Of a stretch of DNA of 64,000 nt, positions 34,668-42,892 are shown in pieces (the stretch's first letter is position 1; every line of letters begins with the position of its first letter). A program made the position numbers and the translations under genes. The notes under the pieces were generated by a model that saw only the letters and a program-made list of their open reading frames with translations, had not been told where the DNA came from and did no database searches. Source of the stretch: Streptomyces sp. NRRL S-337 (GTDB lineage: Bacteria; Actinomycetota; Actinomycetes; Streptomycetales; Streptomycetaceae). The stretch is from the NCBI RefSeq assembly GCF_000720175.1, contig NZ_JOIX01000001.1, forward strand, positions 1 to 64,000. Direction: 5' to 3'.

Positions 34668-35116
34668 ATGACGCGCGATCCTCTCCATCTCACCGTCTTG
34701 GGTCCGCGACGCCCTACGCAAGCGTGGATAACCCGTGCGCGGGATCCCTGGTGTCCGGCGGAGGGACCCGCGTCCGGGTGGATGCGGGCAGTGGCACGCT
34801 TGCCCAACTGCAGTGCTACGTCCGGCTCGACGATGTGGACGCCATCTGGATCTCGTACCCGCACGCGGATCACAGCGCAGACCTGCTCACCGCCTAGTAC
34901 GCGGCGCTCTTCGCCGACCTCCAACTCACCACGCCCGTCCCGCTGTACGGGCCGCTGGGCACCGCCGACCGACTGGCGCACCACCTGACCAACGGCCCGA
35001 CGCGCAGCCCGGTCGAGTCCGCCTTCGCCGTCCACGAGCTGTTCGACCGGCATCGGGCGCGCGGCGGCGCCCTCATGTTGACCAGCTGCGTGTCCTACTC
35101 AGTGGCCTTCGCGTAA
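34668..35116 (+). pseudogene. Metallo-beta-lactamase-fold hydrolase, broken
   Basis: Reads as the first two thirds of an RNase Z/MBL-fold hydrolase in damaged form. After MTRDPLHLTVLG a frameshift moves to ATPYASVDNPCAGSLVSGGG. The metal-binding motif follows as ISYPHADHSADLLTA, with Tyr where the first His/Ser is usual. An in-frame TAG at 34895-34897 interrupts the gene, then YAALFADLQLTTPVPLYGPL and LTNGPTRSPVESAFAVHEL continue in the same frame to a TAA at 35114-35116. The C-terminal metal ligands are missing. One frameshift, one nonsense codon and truncation make function very unlikely. Confidence 0.65.
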
Positions 35117-35436
35117 GAGATCACAGCATTGGCGCCGCTGGTAGCTAGTGCCGCATCAGGCAACGTTCGCCGCGTGGCGATGGAACTCGCTCTGTCTTGC
35201 GGCAGGAGTGCGGTTGGGGGCTTGTCAGGACTCGGAGTATGAGGGCCGTGCTGCGAGGACCAGATACTCCAGGGCCGTCGTCATGTTGGATCACGCGCTG
35301 GCGGTTGCTGTGGTCATGGTGTGGGCTCCTGGCGCTCGGTGGCTCCGGTGCTGGGCGCTTTCTGGCGGATTCAGGGGTTGGGTGGTGTGGTAGATCCGCT
35401 GTAGGGCGCTCGGTGGTGCACCTGGATACTGATCGC
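35117..35436. other. Spacer before the flavin-reductase gene
   Basis: About 320 bases. A segment near 35149-35165 (AGTGCCGCATCAGGCAACG) looks like the end of an IS5-like element, but no transposase sequence is present. No gene or clear promoter is seen. It separates the decayed region from intact arm genes. Confidence 0.35.
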
Positions 35437-36054
35437 ATGCGTACTGACTTTGATCCCGCTGTCATGTCCCGCAACGACTTCTACCGGCTGCTGACCGCCA
35501 CCGTGGTTCCGCGGCCGATCGCCTGGGTGTCAACCACCTCGGCGGACGGGGTACACAACATCGCCCCGCACTCCTTCTTCAACATTGCCAGCGTCGCGCC
35601 GCCGGTTGTGCAGTTCAGTTCGGTCGGGCGCAAGGACACTCTCCTCAACATCGAGGCGACCGGGCAATTCGTGGTGAATTTTGCGTCCGAGGGGCTTTTT
35701 GAGCAGATCAATGACACCGCGACCGATTTTCCGCACGGTGTGAGTGAATTCGAGGCGGCTGGAATTGAGTCCGAGCCGAGTCTGCGGGTCAAGCCGCTGC
35801 GGGTGGCGGCCTCGCCGGTGGCGCTGGAGTGCGAGGTGCATTCCACCGTGGGGATCGGGGACTCCGTCATCGTTTTCGGGCGGGTGGTGCATGCGGCCGT
35901 ATCGCAGGACGTGCTGGTTGACGGTCATCCTGAGATCTCCCGGCTGAAGCCGTTGGCGCGGCTGGGGCGGGACGAGTGGGGGACGGTCGGTGAGGTGCGG
36001 GAGCTGTCGCGTATTCGGCACGCGGACTGGCGGGGGCCGGCCAGCGACCGTTGA
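35437..36054 (+). CDS. Flavin reductase-like (FMN-binding split-barrel) protein
   Basis: 205 residues of the flavin-reductase-like/DUF447-type split barrel. The opening MSRNDFYRLLTATVVPRPIA, the strand WVSTTSADGVHNIAPHSFFN and the loop SSVGRKDTLLNIEATGQFVV are the conserved FMN-binding face of this family. A later stretch reads IVFGRVVHAAV. Such proteins bind FMN and reduce or transfer flavin using NAD(P)H, and the physiological partner is unknown. ATG 35437 is chosen by family alignment, although the frame is open upstream. The ribosome site is weak. It sits alone, followed by an unrelated exported enzyme. Confidence 0.75.
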   Translation: MRTDFDPAVMSRNDFYRLLTATVVPRPIAWVSTTSADGVHNIAPHSFFNIASVAPPVVQFSSVGRKDTLLNIEATGQFVVNFASEGLFEQINDTATDFPHGVSEFEAAGIESEPSLRVKPLRVAASPVALECEVHSTVGIGDSVIVFGRVVHAAVSQDVLVDGHPEISRLKPLARLGRDEWGTVGEVRELSRIRHADWRGPASDR

Positions 36055-36123
36055 GGCTGATTCCGGGCACGTTCCCCGGAGGGTCACTTCCCGCTCACTG
36101 CATTCTTCGAGAGCCTGTCTCGG

Positions 36124-37116
36124 ATGACTGATGTGACGGACGTAGCTGAGTCGACGGACGTAGCTGAGTTGAGTGACCTAAGGGATGGGGCTGGTGTGAC
36201 TGCCGGCGGGGCGGGTGAGCCGGGGTTTCGGCGGCGGGCCGTGGTGCGGGCGGTGGCGGCTGCGGCGGTCACCGGGCCGGTGGTGACGACGACGGCGTAC
36301 GGGTCGGAGAGCGCGTACGCCGCCGACGGCGGGCCGGCGCTGCACGTGATGACGTTCAACCTGCGCTATGCCTCGGACACCCGGCCGCATTCCTGGGCCG
36401 AGCGCCGCCCCGTGATGCGGGCCCTCCTTCGCCGGGAGGGTCCGCATCTACTCGGTACCCAGGAGGGGCTCTACGGTCAGCTGCGCGATATCGCGGAGGA
36501 CCTGGGGCCGCACTACGCCTGGCTGGGCACCGGGCGGGGTGGTGGTAGCAAGGACGAATTCGCGGCGATTTTCTACCGGGTGGGGCGGCTCGCTCCGCTT
36601 GAGTACGACCATTTCTGGCTGTCCGATACCCCCTATGTGATCGGGTCGGCGACCTGGGGAAATACCGTTATCCGGATGGTGACCTGGGTGCGTTTCCGGG
36701 ATCTGCGTACGGGGAGCGAGTTCTACGCACTCAATACGCATCTGGATCATGCACATCAGTACTCGCGGGAGCGGTCCGCGGCACTGATCACCGAGAGGCT
36801 GGACGGGCTTGATCCCGCACTGACCCGGATTGTCACCGGCGACTTCAATGTGGCGGCGCACGGGAATCCCGTGTACGACGCGATGCTGCACGGCGGGGCG
36901 CTTGTTGACAGCTGGGACACGGCTGAGGAGCGGAGCGCGCAGTACGGCACTTTCCACGGATACCGGCCGCTGGTGCCGGACGGGGACCGTATCGACTGGA
37001 TCCTCACGTCGCCGGGCGTACGGACGCGGCGTGCGCTGATCAACACCTATTCCGCACACGGTCAGTTCCCGAGCGATCACCTACCGGTGCAGGCGGTGGT
37101 CGGCTGGGGAGGGTGA
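36124..37116 (+). CDS. Exported endonuclease/exonuclease/phosphatase family protein
   Basis: 330 residues. An N-terminal Tat-like signal (FRRRAVVRAVAAAAV followed by a hydrophobic stretch and AYAAD) suggests export after folding. The mature part is an EEP-superfamily domain: VMTFNLRYAS at the start, HLLGTQEG with the metal-binding Glu, LNTHLDH, IVTGDFNV, DRIDWILTS and the final catalytic SDHLP. These are the classic DNase I/sphingomyelinase/phosphatase active-site motifs. The likely substrate is a phosphodiester or phosphate ester (nucleic acid, phosphoinositide or lipid), and it cannot be narrowed. Start ATG 36124. Confidence 0.8.
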   Translation: MTDVTDVAESTDVAELSDLRDGAGVTAGGAGEPGFRRRAVVRAVAAAAVTGPVVTTTAYGSESAYAADGGPALHVMTFNLRYASDTRPHSWAERRPVMRALLRREGPHLLGTQEGLYGQLRDIAEDLGPHYAWLGTGRGGGSKDEFAAIFYRVGRLAPLEYDHFWLSDTPYVIGSATWGNTVIRMVTWVRFRDLRTGSEFYALNTHLDHAHQYSRERSAALITERLDGLDPALTRIVTGDFNVAAHGNPVYDAMLHGGALVDSWDTAEERSAQYGTFHGYRPLVPDGDRIDWILTSPGVRTRRALINTYSAHGQFPSDHLPVQAVVGWGG

Positions 37117-37204
37117 GAGTGAGGGTGTGGGGAGGGTGAGGCAGCAGGGCAGCAAGAAGGGGGGCAGTGGGGCGGGTGGGTTTGTGGGGTGGCGTTGGGT
37201 GGGA

Positions 37205-37450
37205 CTACTGGCGGGTGGGCTGGCTGCTGGGCCGGCGGGTGGCGGAGCCTCGGATCTGTAGGCCGTCGAGAAGGTCCTGGGTCGCTGCCGCCACCGCGTT
37301 CACCGCGTGGTCGAACACCTCGCTGTTGTGGGCGGCCGGGGCGCGGAAGCCGGAGATCTTGCGGACGTACTGCAGGGCCGCGGCCCGGACGTCCTCGTCG
37401 GTGACCTCGGGGGTGATGGGCGGGCGGAGCGTCTTGATGCTGCGGCACAT
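37205..37450 (-). CDS. DUF2277 family protein (81 aa)
   Basis: MCRSIKTLRPPITPEVTDED then RAAALQYVRKISGFRAPA and FDHAVNAVAAATQDLLDGL match the DUF2277 pattern, a small, widely conserved actinobacterial and proteobacterial protein of unknown function with an N-terminal MCRxI motif. Length is normal. The last 15 residues are low-complexity. It is a single gene, antisense to its neighbours' G-rich spacer, with no evident operon. A Cys near the N-terminus could bind metal or a nucleic acid, but this is not established. Confidence 0.8.
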   Translation of the reverse strand: MCRSIKTLRPPITPEVTDEDVRAAALQYVRKISGFRAPAAHNSEVFDHAVNAVAAATQDLLDGLQIRGSATRRPSSQPTRQ

Positions 37451-37624
37451 GAGTTCAGTGTGCGGCCTTCGGGGGGCGGAGTCACCTGCCCTGGGGGACT
37501 ACCTGGTGGGCGTGAGCTGGTGGGGCTGGCCTGGCCTGACCTGGCGGGTCTCGGGAGCACGACGGCTTGGACCCTTGCTCTTCATCCTCGTCCCTTGAGA
37601 TCTGTTGAGTTCCGTCCCCTGGTT

Positions 37625-38440
37625 CTAGCCCTTGAGGCCCGTCATGCGCAGGGTGATGTTGAGGCGGCCGCCGGCCAGGCCGGTGGCGGGGGAGCCGGTG
37701 CCCGGTCGTACCTTGGGCACGCCGTGGTACGCGAAGCGGGAGGGCCCGCCGAAGACGAAAAGGTCGCCGGAGGCCAGCTCGACGTCGGTGTACGGCTTGG
37801 TGCGCGTCTCGGTATTGCCGAAGCGGAAGACGCAGCGGTCGCCGATGCTGAGGGACACCACGGGCGCGTCCGAGCGCTCGTCCTTGTCCTGGTGCATGCC
37901 CATTTTCGCCTGGTCGTCGTAGAAGTTGATCAGTGCGGTGTCGGGTGTGTAGGTGATGGGTGTGTAGGTGTGGGAGGGGTACGTGGCTGCTGCCGTGGGA
38001 TCCCCGTCCCGGTATGCCGCGGCTACCGCCTTGCGGCCCAACTCGACCAGCCAGGAGGGGAGTTCGGCGACCTGTGCGCCGTTCACGTCGTCGGCGGTAC
38101 GGGTGTAGGCGTACGGCTGCCAGTGCCAGCCGAGGCACACGGTCTGGACGGACATCACGCCGCCGTTCGGAAGCTTGGTGTGCCGGATCGGCACGGGGCC
38201 GCGCGCCCAGTTCCGGCAGGCGACGACCAGCGCCTGCTGCTGCGCCAGGGACAGCCAGCCGGGGACGTGTACGGCGCCGGGGGCGATCTCCCGGCGGGCG
38301 CTCGTCGTCCGGCTGCCGGCCTGCTCGCCGGGGGCCTGCTCGTCTGGGGCCGGCGCGCCTGGGAGCTGCTCGCTCCCCGCAGATGTCGGCTCTGCTGCCG
38401 CGGTGCCGAAGCTCTCGAAACCGGGGAGTGGCGTACTCAT
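37625..38440 (-). CDS. AlkB-type alpha-ketoglutarate-dependent dioxygenase
   Basis: 271 residues. It should remove alkyl groups from nucleic-acid bases by Fe(II)/2-oxoglutarate oxidation. Visible residues are the iron ligands in MHQDKDE and in AYHGVPKV, the substrate-loop features INFYDDQAKMG, and the 2-oxoglutarate-binding Arg in the final RLNITLRMTG. GWHWQPYAYTRTADD precedes the core. The start is the ATG at 38440 (MSTPLPGFESFG); an upstream extension of the frame is low-complexity. A run of three 10-bp repeats (TGTCGGGTCC) lies in its upstream region near 38516-38545. Length and motifs fit an active enzyme. Confidence 0.85.
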   Translation of the reverse strand: MSTPLPGFESFGTAAAEPTSAGSEQLPGAPAPDEQAPGEQAGSRTTSARREIAPGAVHVPGWLSLAQQQALVVACRNWARGPVPIRHTKLPNGGVMSVQTVCLGWHWQPYAYTRTADDVNGAQVAELPSWLVELGRKAVAAAYRDGDPTAAATYPSHTYTPITYTPDTALINFYDDQAKMGMHQDKDERSDAPVVSLSIGDRCVFRFGNTETRTKPYTDVELASGDLFVFGGPSRFAYHGVPKVRPGTGSPATGLAGGRLNITLRMTGLKG

Positions 38441-38669
38441 GTGTGCCTGCCTGGGGTCCTGCCCGTCCGCTGTCCTGCGCGTCCGGTTTCCTGTTCCTGT
38501 CCGGGTTCCTCTTCTTGTCGGGTCCTGTCGGGTCCTGTCGGGTTCTCGCCCGGGTCCTGTCCGCCTGTCTCGCTTATTGGCTGATTCTCTGCGGTCCCGG
38601 GGTGGCCCCGGCATGGGCCGATGCTGTTCTGACCTTGTTCTGATCTTGGTCTGGTGCGCGTGTGGGAAC

Positions 38670-38867
38670 TTACGCCGCTTCCACCATGACGTCCGCGCCC
38701 TCTGACCGTACCGCCAGCGTCCAGACCTCCAGCAGTGCCGCGTACTCCGCCATGTCCTGCGCCGTCCACGTCAGACCGCGCCGAGCGCGCACGAACCGCC
38801 GAATCGATTCGTTCGCCTCGGACGCAGGGACAGGCACACCCATATGGGTAGAAGGAGTTGGGGACAT
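38670..38867 (-). CDS. Small conserved hypothetical protein (65 aa)
   Basis: No family recognised. The reading MSPTPSTHMGVPVPASEANE then ESIRRFVRARRGLTWTAQDM, ending AEYAALLEVWTLAVRSEGAD, has the helical, charged look of a genuine small Streptomyces protein. A start ten codons upstream (38897) is also possible, and neither has a clear ribosome site. It is soluble. Alone between alkB and a G-rich spacer. Confidence 0.5.
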   Translation of the reverse strand: MSPTPSTHMGVPVPASEANESIRRFVRARRGLTWTAQDMAEYAALLEVWTLAVRSEGADVMVEAA

Positions 38868-39085
38868 ATGAGCAATGCTAGGGGCAGACACTGACAACGC
38901 CTCCCCGCCTGCGGCGCGCTGTGGCTCACATGGCGTGATCCGGCCCCCGCCCCTGTCGCCCCCTCAACTCCCTGACCAGCCAGGACCGATGGTCCGGTGG
39001 ATGCAATTCGCTGGCTATATGTGTCCATTCCCACACGCTCTGCGTCCGGGCGGCAGTGAGCTCAGGGGAGCTCCAGCCGAGCTGT

Positions 39086-39173
39086 GGGGAGGGAAGGGTG
39101 GGGGAGAGGAGGGGAGACGAGAAGGGAGGAGAGGGGAGGGGGAGAGGGGAGGGGGAGAGGGGGCGGAGAGGGG
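39086..39173. repeat. G-rich purine tract
   Basis: A nearly pure purine stretch of about 88 bases made of runs of three to five G separated by A or GA. It lies just downstream of the VOC gene stop. Such tracts can form G-quadruplex or triplex structures and hinder replication or transcription. No gene is seen in the surrounding 38898-39188 spacer. Confidence 0.6.
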
Positions 39174-39188
39174 CGTTGAGGCGGTCGG

Positions 39189-39566
39189 TCAGTCGCGGAA
39201 GAGGCAGAAGGGGTGTCCCGCCGGGTCGTACAGCACGCGCACATCGTCCTGGGGCTGGTACTCGGCTCGTACCGCGCCGAGTGTGACCGCGTACTGCTCG
39301 GCCTCGTCGAGGTCGTCGACCCGGAAGTCGAGATGCAGCATCTTCTGTTGTTCCTCCGGGCGTTCGGGCCACACCGGCGGTCGGTAGCCCGGTTCGGACT
39401 GGAACGAGAGACCTGTGCCGCCATCAGGGCATCGGAGTAGCACCCAGTCCGGTTCGCTGGCGGTGACGTTCCAGCCCAGCAGCCGTCCGTAGAAGCCGGC
39501 CAGCTGGTGCGCGTCCGGGCAGTCCAGGGCGATCGTCGCGATCGCGAAATGGGGTTCCTTCGTCAC
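39189..39566 (-). CDS. VOC (glyoxalase/bleomycin-resistance fold) protein
   Basis: 125 residues with two beta-alpha-beta-beta-beta modules: IATIALDCPDAHQLAGFYGR then LLRCPDGGTGLSFQSEPGY, and MLHLDFRVDDLDEAEQYAVT ending LYDPAGHPFCLF. The final PxGHPFCL is typical of the large Streptomyces VOC group annotated as glyoxalase-like. Usual functions are metal-dependent isomerisation, dioxygenation or drug binding, and the substrate is unknown. The His and Glu metal ligands can be partly matched. Monocistronic. A purine tract follows the stop. Confidence 0.8.
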   Translation of the reverse strand: MTKEPHFAIATIALDCPDAHQLAGFYGRLLGWNVTASEPDWVLLRCPDGGTGLSFQSEPGYRPPVWPERPEEQQKMLHLDFRVDDLDEAEQYAVTLGAVRAEYQPQDDVRVLYDPAGHPFCLFRD

Positions 39567-40015
39567 CTTCCGCTACCTCATTCTTCTGGGCTCGGTCAGC
39601 TTTCGCGGCTGGTCCCGGCTCGGCCGGCGCATTCGTCTGTAGTCAGCTGCGACCGTCTGTTCTATCAGGGCCTTGGGTTGACCGGAGGGTACTCCCCTGA
39701 TCGGGTGAGGCCCCGCTGCCGCGGCAGGGCAATTTTCGGGTGGCCAGTCGCTGTCGGGTGTTCGTGCGGGCGGCACCTCGTGCTCTCTCCCGGACCGCGT
39801 TGTCAGTGGTGGCCCGTACGGTGGGACCCGTAACTATCCGAGCTGCTGGCGCTTCTCGGACCCGCCCCGCTCCTGTGACAGCGCACGGGAGCGGGGCTCA
39901 AACGCTCCGTGATCGCACCCCTCCGGTCTTCCGTCTCGGCATAGCGCCGTTTCCTGAGGCGCGCTCGGCGGGCCTGAGCGACGATGGAAGGGCCAAGCCG
40001 TATCGGGAGGCCGCC
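39567..40015. other. Intergenic region with hairpin
   Basis: About 450 bases between the VOC gene and the DUF6296 gene, which diverge from each other. A 10-bp-arm hairpin is listed separately. No gene is supported here. Confidence 0.45.
39864..39897. terminator. GC-rich hairpin GCCCCGCTCC/GGAGCGGGGC
   Basis: Perfect 10-bp arms at 39864-39873 and 39888-39897 with a 14-base loop. There is no T-run. The location upstream of the DUF6296 gene suggests a transcription barrier or a leader structure; no gene ends nearby on the plus strand. Confidence 0.4.
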
Positions 40016-40246
40016 ATGGATTACCCGGAGCGCTATGAGCTGGTATTTCAAGCCCCCGCCGTAGAGGACGACGTGGTGATCGTCCGCCGCACCGAGCGGG
40101 CCGGAGCGGGTGGGTATCCCGTTTACGAGGACGAATCGGGGATCGTACGCGCGGAGATCAGCGACCGGGGCGAGGTGCGCATGCTGGCCAGCGGCGGACA
40201 CCAGGCACCCCGTACACCGCTCCTCGCGCGCCGGCTCGGCGCTTGA
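40016..40246 (+). CDS. DUF6296 family protein (76 aa)
   Basis: MDYPERYELVFQAPAVEDDV, VIVRRTERAGAGGYPVYEDE, SGIVRAEISDRGEVRMLASG matches a small Streptomyces family (DUF6296) whose members begin with the same MDYPERYELVF. It is soluble and strand-rich, with no known function. ATG 40016 has a GGGAGG-like site seven bases upstream. The longer open frame upstream is spacer. Confidence 0.75.
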   Translation: MDYPERYELVFQAPAVEDDVVIVRRTERAGAGGYPVYEDESGIVRAEISDRGEVRMLASGGHQAPRTPLLARRLGA

Positions 40247-40367
40247 GGGGTGGCGGAGCGGGCGGTGACTGGTCCGGTGGCGGCACCGGGCCGGTGGCCG
40301 CGCTTCTGCTTGCGTCCATGCCGGGCCGGTGGCCGTGCCTCTACTTGTGCCCGGAAGTAACGGAAAT

Positions 40368-40415
40368 GCCCCCTACCGGTAGTGCTTCGCGGCCCCCTAC
40401 CGGTAGTGCTCCGCG
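40368..40415. repeat. Two 24-bp tandem units containing CTACCGGTAG
   Basis: Units 40368-40391 and 40392-40415 differ at one base. Each contains the 10-bp palindrome CTACCGGTAG. The array lies in the 245-base spacer 40247-40491 between convergent genes, which is otherwise rich in GGCCGGTGGCCG-like motifs. It may act as a protein-binding site or as part of a terminator. No coding function. Confidence 0.6.
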
Positions 40416-40491
40416 CCGGGCGGTGACTAGGTGCGCTGCAGTGGATTCGGTGAGTGACGCGAGGTTCGGGGCAGACGAGCCGCTCATTCAG

Positions 40492-40836
40492 TCAGAGGCC
40501 GCGCAGGTGGGGCCGCCGCTGAGGTGGGGCCTCGCCGACGTCCGGAGGATCGGCAGGCTCTGCATCGCCATCGCCGTGGCCCTCGCCGTCGCCGTCCGTG
40601 GCGGGGTCTGGATCAGGGACGAGAGCGGGAGCGGCGGCAAGGGTGGGGGCGAAGCCTGGCTCTGGGGAATCGGGCTCGACATCCGGAAGGGTGCGGTCCG
40701 ACTCAGGGGCGTGGCCGACCTCGGGGTCCGGTTCGGCGGCCTGTCCTTGGAGTACGGCCATGGCGCGTTCGAGCGTTTCCCCGGTGACCTGCATCCGGAT
40801 TCTGGCCAGTCGTTCTAACTCGGTACGCGACACCAC
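40492..40836 (-). CDS. Hypothetical protein with disordered tail (114 aa)
   Basis: The first 35 residues (MVSRTELERLARIRMQVTGE then TLERAMAVLQGQ) form a basic helical region that looks genuine and could bind nucleic acid. The rest is acidic and Pro/Asp/Glu-rich (DGDGEGHGDGDAEPADPPD), probably disordered. No family recognised. ATG or GTG choice is unclear. Confidence 0.45.
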   Translation of the reverse strand: MVSRTELERLARIRMQVTGETLERAMAVLQGQAAEPDPEVGHAPESDRTLPDVEPDSPEPGFAPTLAAAPALVPDPDPATDGDGEGHGDGDAEPADPPDVGEAPPQRRPHLRGL

Positions 40837-41063
40837 GTCAGAGTACCTGTCGCCACTTCAAACCTCGGGGTCGCCCAAGAATTCGTGGAGAAAGGGTAGT
40901 TGAAGGGGTGGTCGTACGTGTCGGCGGTTGGTGTGGGGACCGAGTGACCTGCCCGACGGGTTCGCTCGCCCGTCATGCCGTGACCTGACGCCGTGACCTC
41001 GTGGACCTCACGCCATGACCTCGTGCCATGGCCGTACTGCAAGGGCGTTCAGCGTCGGGCCGG

Positions 41064-41771
41064 CTACCTGGCCACGGGGGCGAGCGCGTGGTGGACGGCT
41101 GCTTCGGCGTGCAGGCGGGTGGTGGGGAAGACGGGGACCGGGCTGTGTTCGGGGCCGATGAGCAACTCGATCTCGGTGCAGCCCAGGACGATGCCCTCGG
41201 CGCCGGCCGCGACGAGATCGTCGATGACTGCCTGGAAGGACGCCCGGGATCCCTCGCTGACGATGCCGAGGCAGAGTTCGTCGTAGATCACCTTGTGGAC
41301 GGTGCTGCGGCCGGCGGTGTCCGGGACGAGGACGTCGAGTCCGTGGCGTGCGAGGCGGCCGCGGTAGAAGTCCTGCTCCATGGTGAAGGCGGTGCCCAGC
41401 AGTCCGATGCGGCGTAGCCCGTGCGCGCGGACGGCCTCGGCCGTGGTGTCGGCGAGGTGCAGGAGCGGGACGGAGGTCGCGGCGGCCACCTGATCGGCGA
41501 CCTTGTGCATGGTGTTGGTGCAGATCAGCAGCAGGTCCGCGCCGGCCGCCTCCAGGGCTTTGGCCGCCTCGGCGAGTATCTCGGCCGCCTCGTCCCAGCG
41601 GCCTTCGACCTGCAGTCGTTCGATCTCGGCGAAGTTCACGGAGTAGAGCACGCACTTGGACGAGTGCAGGCCGCCCAGACGCTCGCGGGTGAGCTCGTTG
41701 AGCAGCCGGTAGTACTCCGCGGTGGACTCCCAGCTCATCCCGCCGAGCAGTCCGATCGTTCGCATTTCCAT
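41064..41771 (-). CDS. Aspartate/glutamate racemase family protein
   Basis: 235 residues of the Asp/Glu racemase superfamily, which inverts the alpha-carbon of acidic amino acids without a cofactor using two Cys. Both are visible: LLLICTNTMHK for the first and GIVLGCTEIELLI for the second. The N-terminus reads MEMRTIGLLGGMSWESTAEY, the standard family opening. A frame extension of 27 residues upstream was rejected because it lacks this pattern. No good ribosome site precedes 41771, so it may be leaderless. It is divergent from the chitinase gene across a spacer holding two DasR-like sites. Confidence 0.85.
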   Translation of the reverse strand: MEMRTIGLLGGMSWESTAEYYRLLNELTRERLGGLHSSKCVLYSVNFAEIERLQVEGRWDEAAEILAEAAKALEAAGADLLLICTNTMHKVADQVAAATSVPLLHLADTTAEAVRAHGLRRIGLLGTAFTMEQDFYRGRLARHGLDVLVPDTAGRSTVHKVIYDELCLGIVSEGSRASFQAVIDDLVAAGAEGIVLGCTEIELLIGPEHSPVPVFPTTRLHAEAAVHHALAPVAR

Positions 41772-41832
41772 GGGATCACTGTTGCACAGGTGTGCGGGGT
41801 GGGGCGGAGTGGCGGGGCGAGGTGATCCTTGC

Positions 41833-41899
41833 ATTGGTCTGGACATGGCCAAGTGGGGCTGGCTAGCCTGCAGTTGGGTTCCATTTGGTCTAGACCTTG
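41833..41899. promoter_or_regulatory. Two DasR-responsive elements (dre) upstream of the chitinase
   Basis: Two copies of the DasR operator core occur: ATTGGTCTGGACATGG (41833-41848) and TTTGGTCTAGACCTTG (41884-41899). The consensus is ACTGGTCTAGACCAGT. Such sites are established as controlling chitinase and GlcNAc-uptake genes in Streptomyces. DasR repression is relieved by aminosugar phosphates. The second copy is the better match. They lie 160-230 bases before the chitinase start and could also influence the divergent racemase gene. Confidence 0.75.
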
Positions 41900-42059
41900 G
41901 CTCGTTCCTCTCTGCATGTCCGTGCGCGCGAATCCCGTCGCGATTCCGGTCGCGATTCCTGCCTCCCCCCCACCCCTGCGGCCGGCCCGCCCCGCCACGC
42001 CCCGCTTGGCCCTGCTCCTGGGCTCGCGGCGCCCGTCGGCCGCGTGAAGGAGTTTCGCA

Positions 42060-42830
42060 ATGAGAACACGTATGGCCGCGGTACTGAGTGCCGCGACTCT
42101 GGCCGTTGGTGTCGCCCTCGTCCTACCGACGGGACCGGTGGCGGCGGCCGCGGTGGGCTGTTCCTCCTGTACCGCTGCTCCGGACGGGGCCCGGGCCGAT
42201 GCGCGGGCTGAGGAATTCGTCGTCAGTGAGGCGCAGTTCCACCAGATGTTCCCGAACCGGAATCCGTTCTACACGTACAGCGGACTGACCGCGGCGCTCA
42301 GTGCCTACCCGGAGTTCGCGAACACCGGGAGCGACACCGTACGGCGGCAGGAGGCCGCGGCGTTCCTCGCGAACGTCGGCCATGAGACCGGCGGGCTCGT
42401 CTACGTGGTGGAGCAGAACACCGCCAACTATCCCCACTACTGCGACGCCGGCCAGCCGTACGGGTGCCCGGCCGGGCAGGCCGCCTACTACGGCCGCGGG
42501 CCGCTCCAGCTCAGCTGGAACTTCAACTACAAGGCGGCGGGCGACGCGTTGGGCATCGATCTGCTGCACAACCCCTACCTGGTGGAGCAGGATCCCGCCG
42601 TCGCCTGGAAGACCGCGCTCTGGTACTGGAACACCCAGAAGGGCCCGGGCACCATGACGCCACATCAGGCGATGGTGAGCGGCGCCGGTTTCGGGGAGAC
42701 CATCCGCAGCATCAACGGGTCCCTCGAATGCAACGGGGGCAACCCCGGTCAGGTGCAGAGCCGGATCGACAACTACAAGAGCTTCGTGCAGATCCTGGGC
42801 ACCACACCTGGCGACAATCTGAGCTGCTGA
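42060..42830 (+). CDS. Secreted GH19 chitinase (256 aa)
   Basis: A signal peptide (MRTRMAAVLSAATLAVGVAL then AAAAVG) is followed by a GH19 catalytic domain. The domain includes VSEAQFHQMFPNRNPFYTYS, FLANVGHETGGLVYVVEQN with the catalytic Glu, then YCDAGQPYGCPAGQAAYYGR, GPLQLSWNFNYKAAG, and the final SRIDNYKSFVQILG. There is no separate chitin-binding domain. The Cys-Ser-Cys segment after the signal may be a short linker. It cleaves beta-1,4-linked GlcNAc in chitin outside the cell and is likely under DasR control through the two upstream dre sites. An AAGGAG site lies just before ATG 42060. Confidence 0.9.
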   Translation: MRTRMAAVLSAATLAVGVALVLPTGPVAAAAVGCSSCTAAPDGARADARAEEFVVSEAQFHQMFPNRNPFYTYSGLTAALSAYPEFANTGSDTVRRQEAAAFLANVGHETGGLVYVVEQNTANYPHYCDAGQPYGCPAGQAAYYGRGPLQLSWNFNYKAAGDALGIDLLHNPYLVEQDPAVAWKTALWYWNTQKGPGTMTPHQAMVSGAGFGETIRSINGSLECNGGNPGQVQSRIDNYKSFVQILGTTPGDNLSC

Positions 42831-42892
42831 GGCGGCGGAGCCGGGCGTACGCGCACGGGTACGGGGCGGCCCGCCCCGGCTCAGCCCGCCCG

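Noticed and set aside
34895..34897. Amber codon as programmed readthrough
   Set aside because: The same gene also has a frameshift and lacks its C-terminal third, so ordinary decay explains it.
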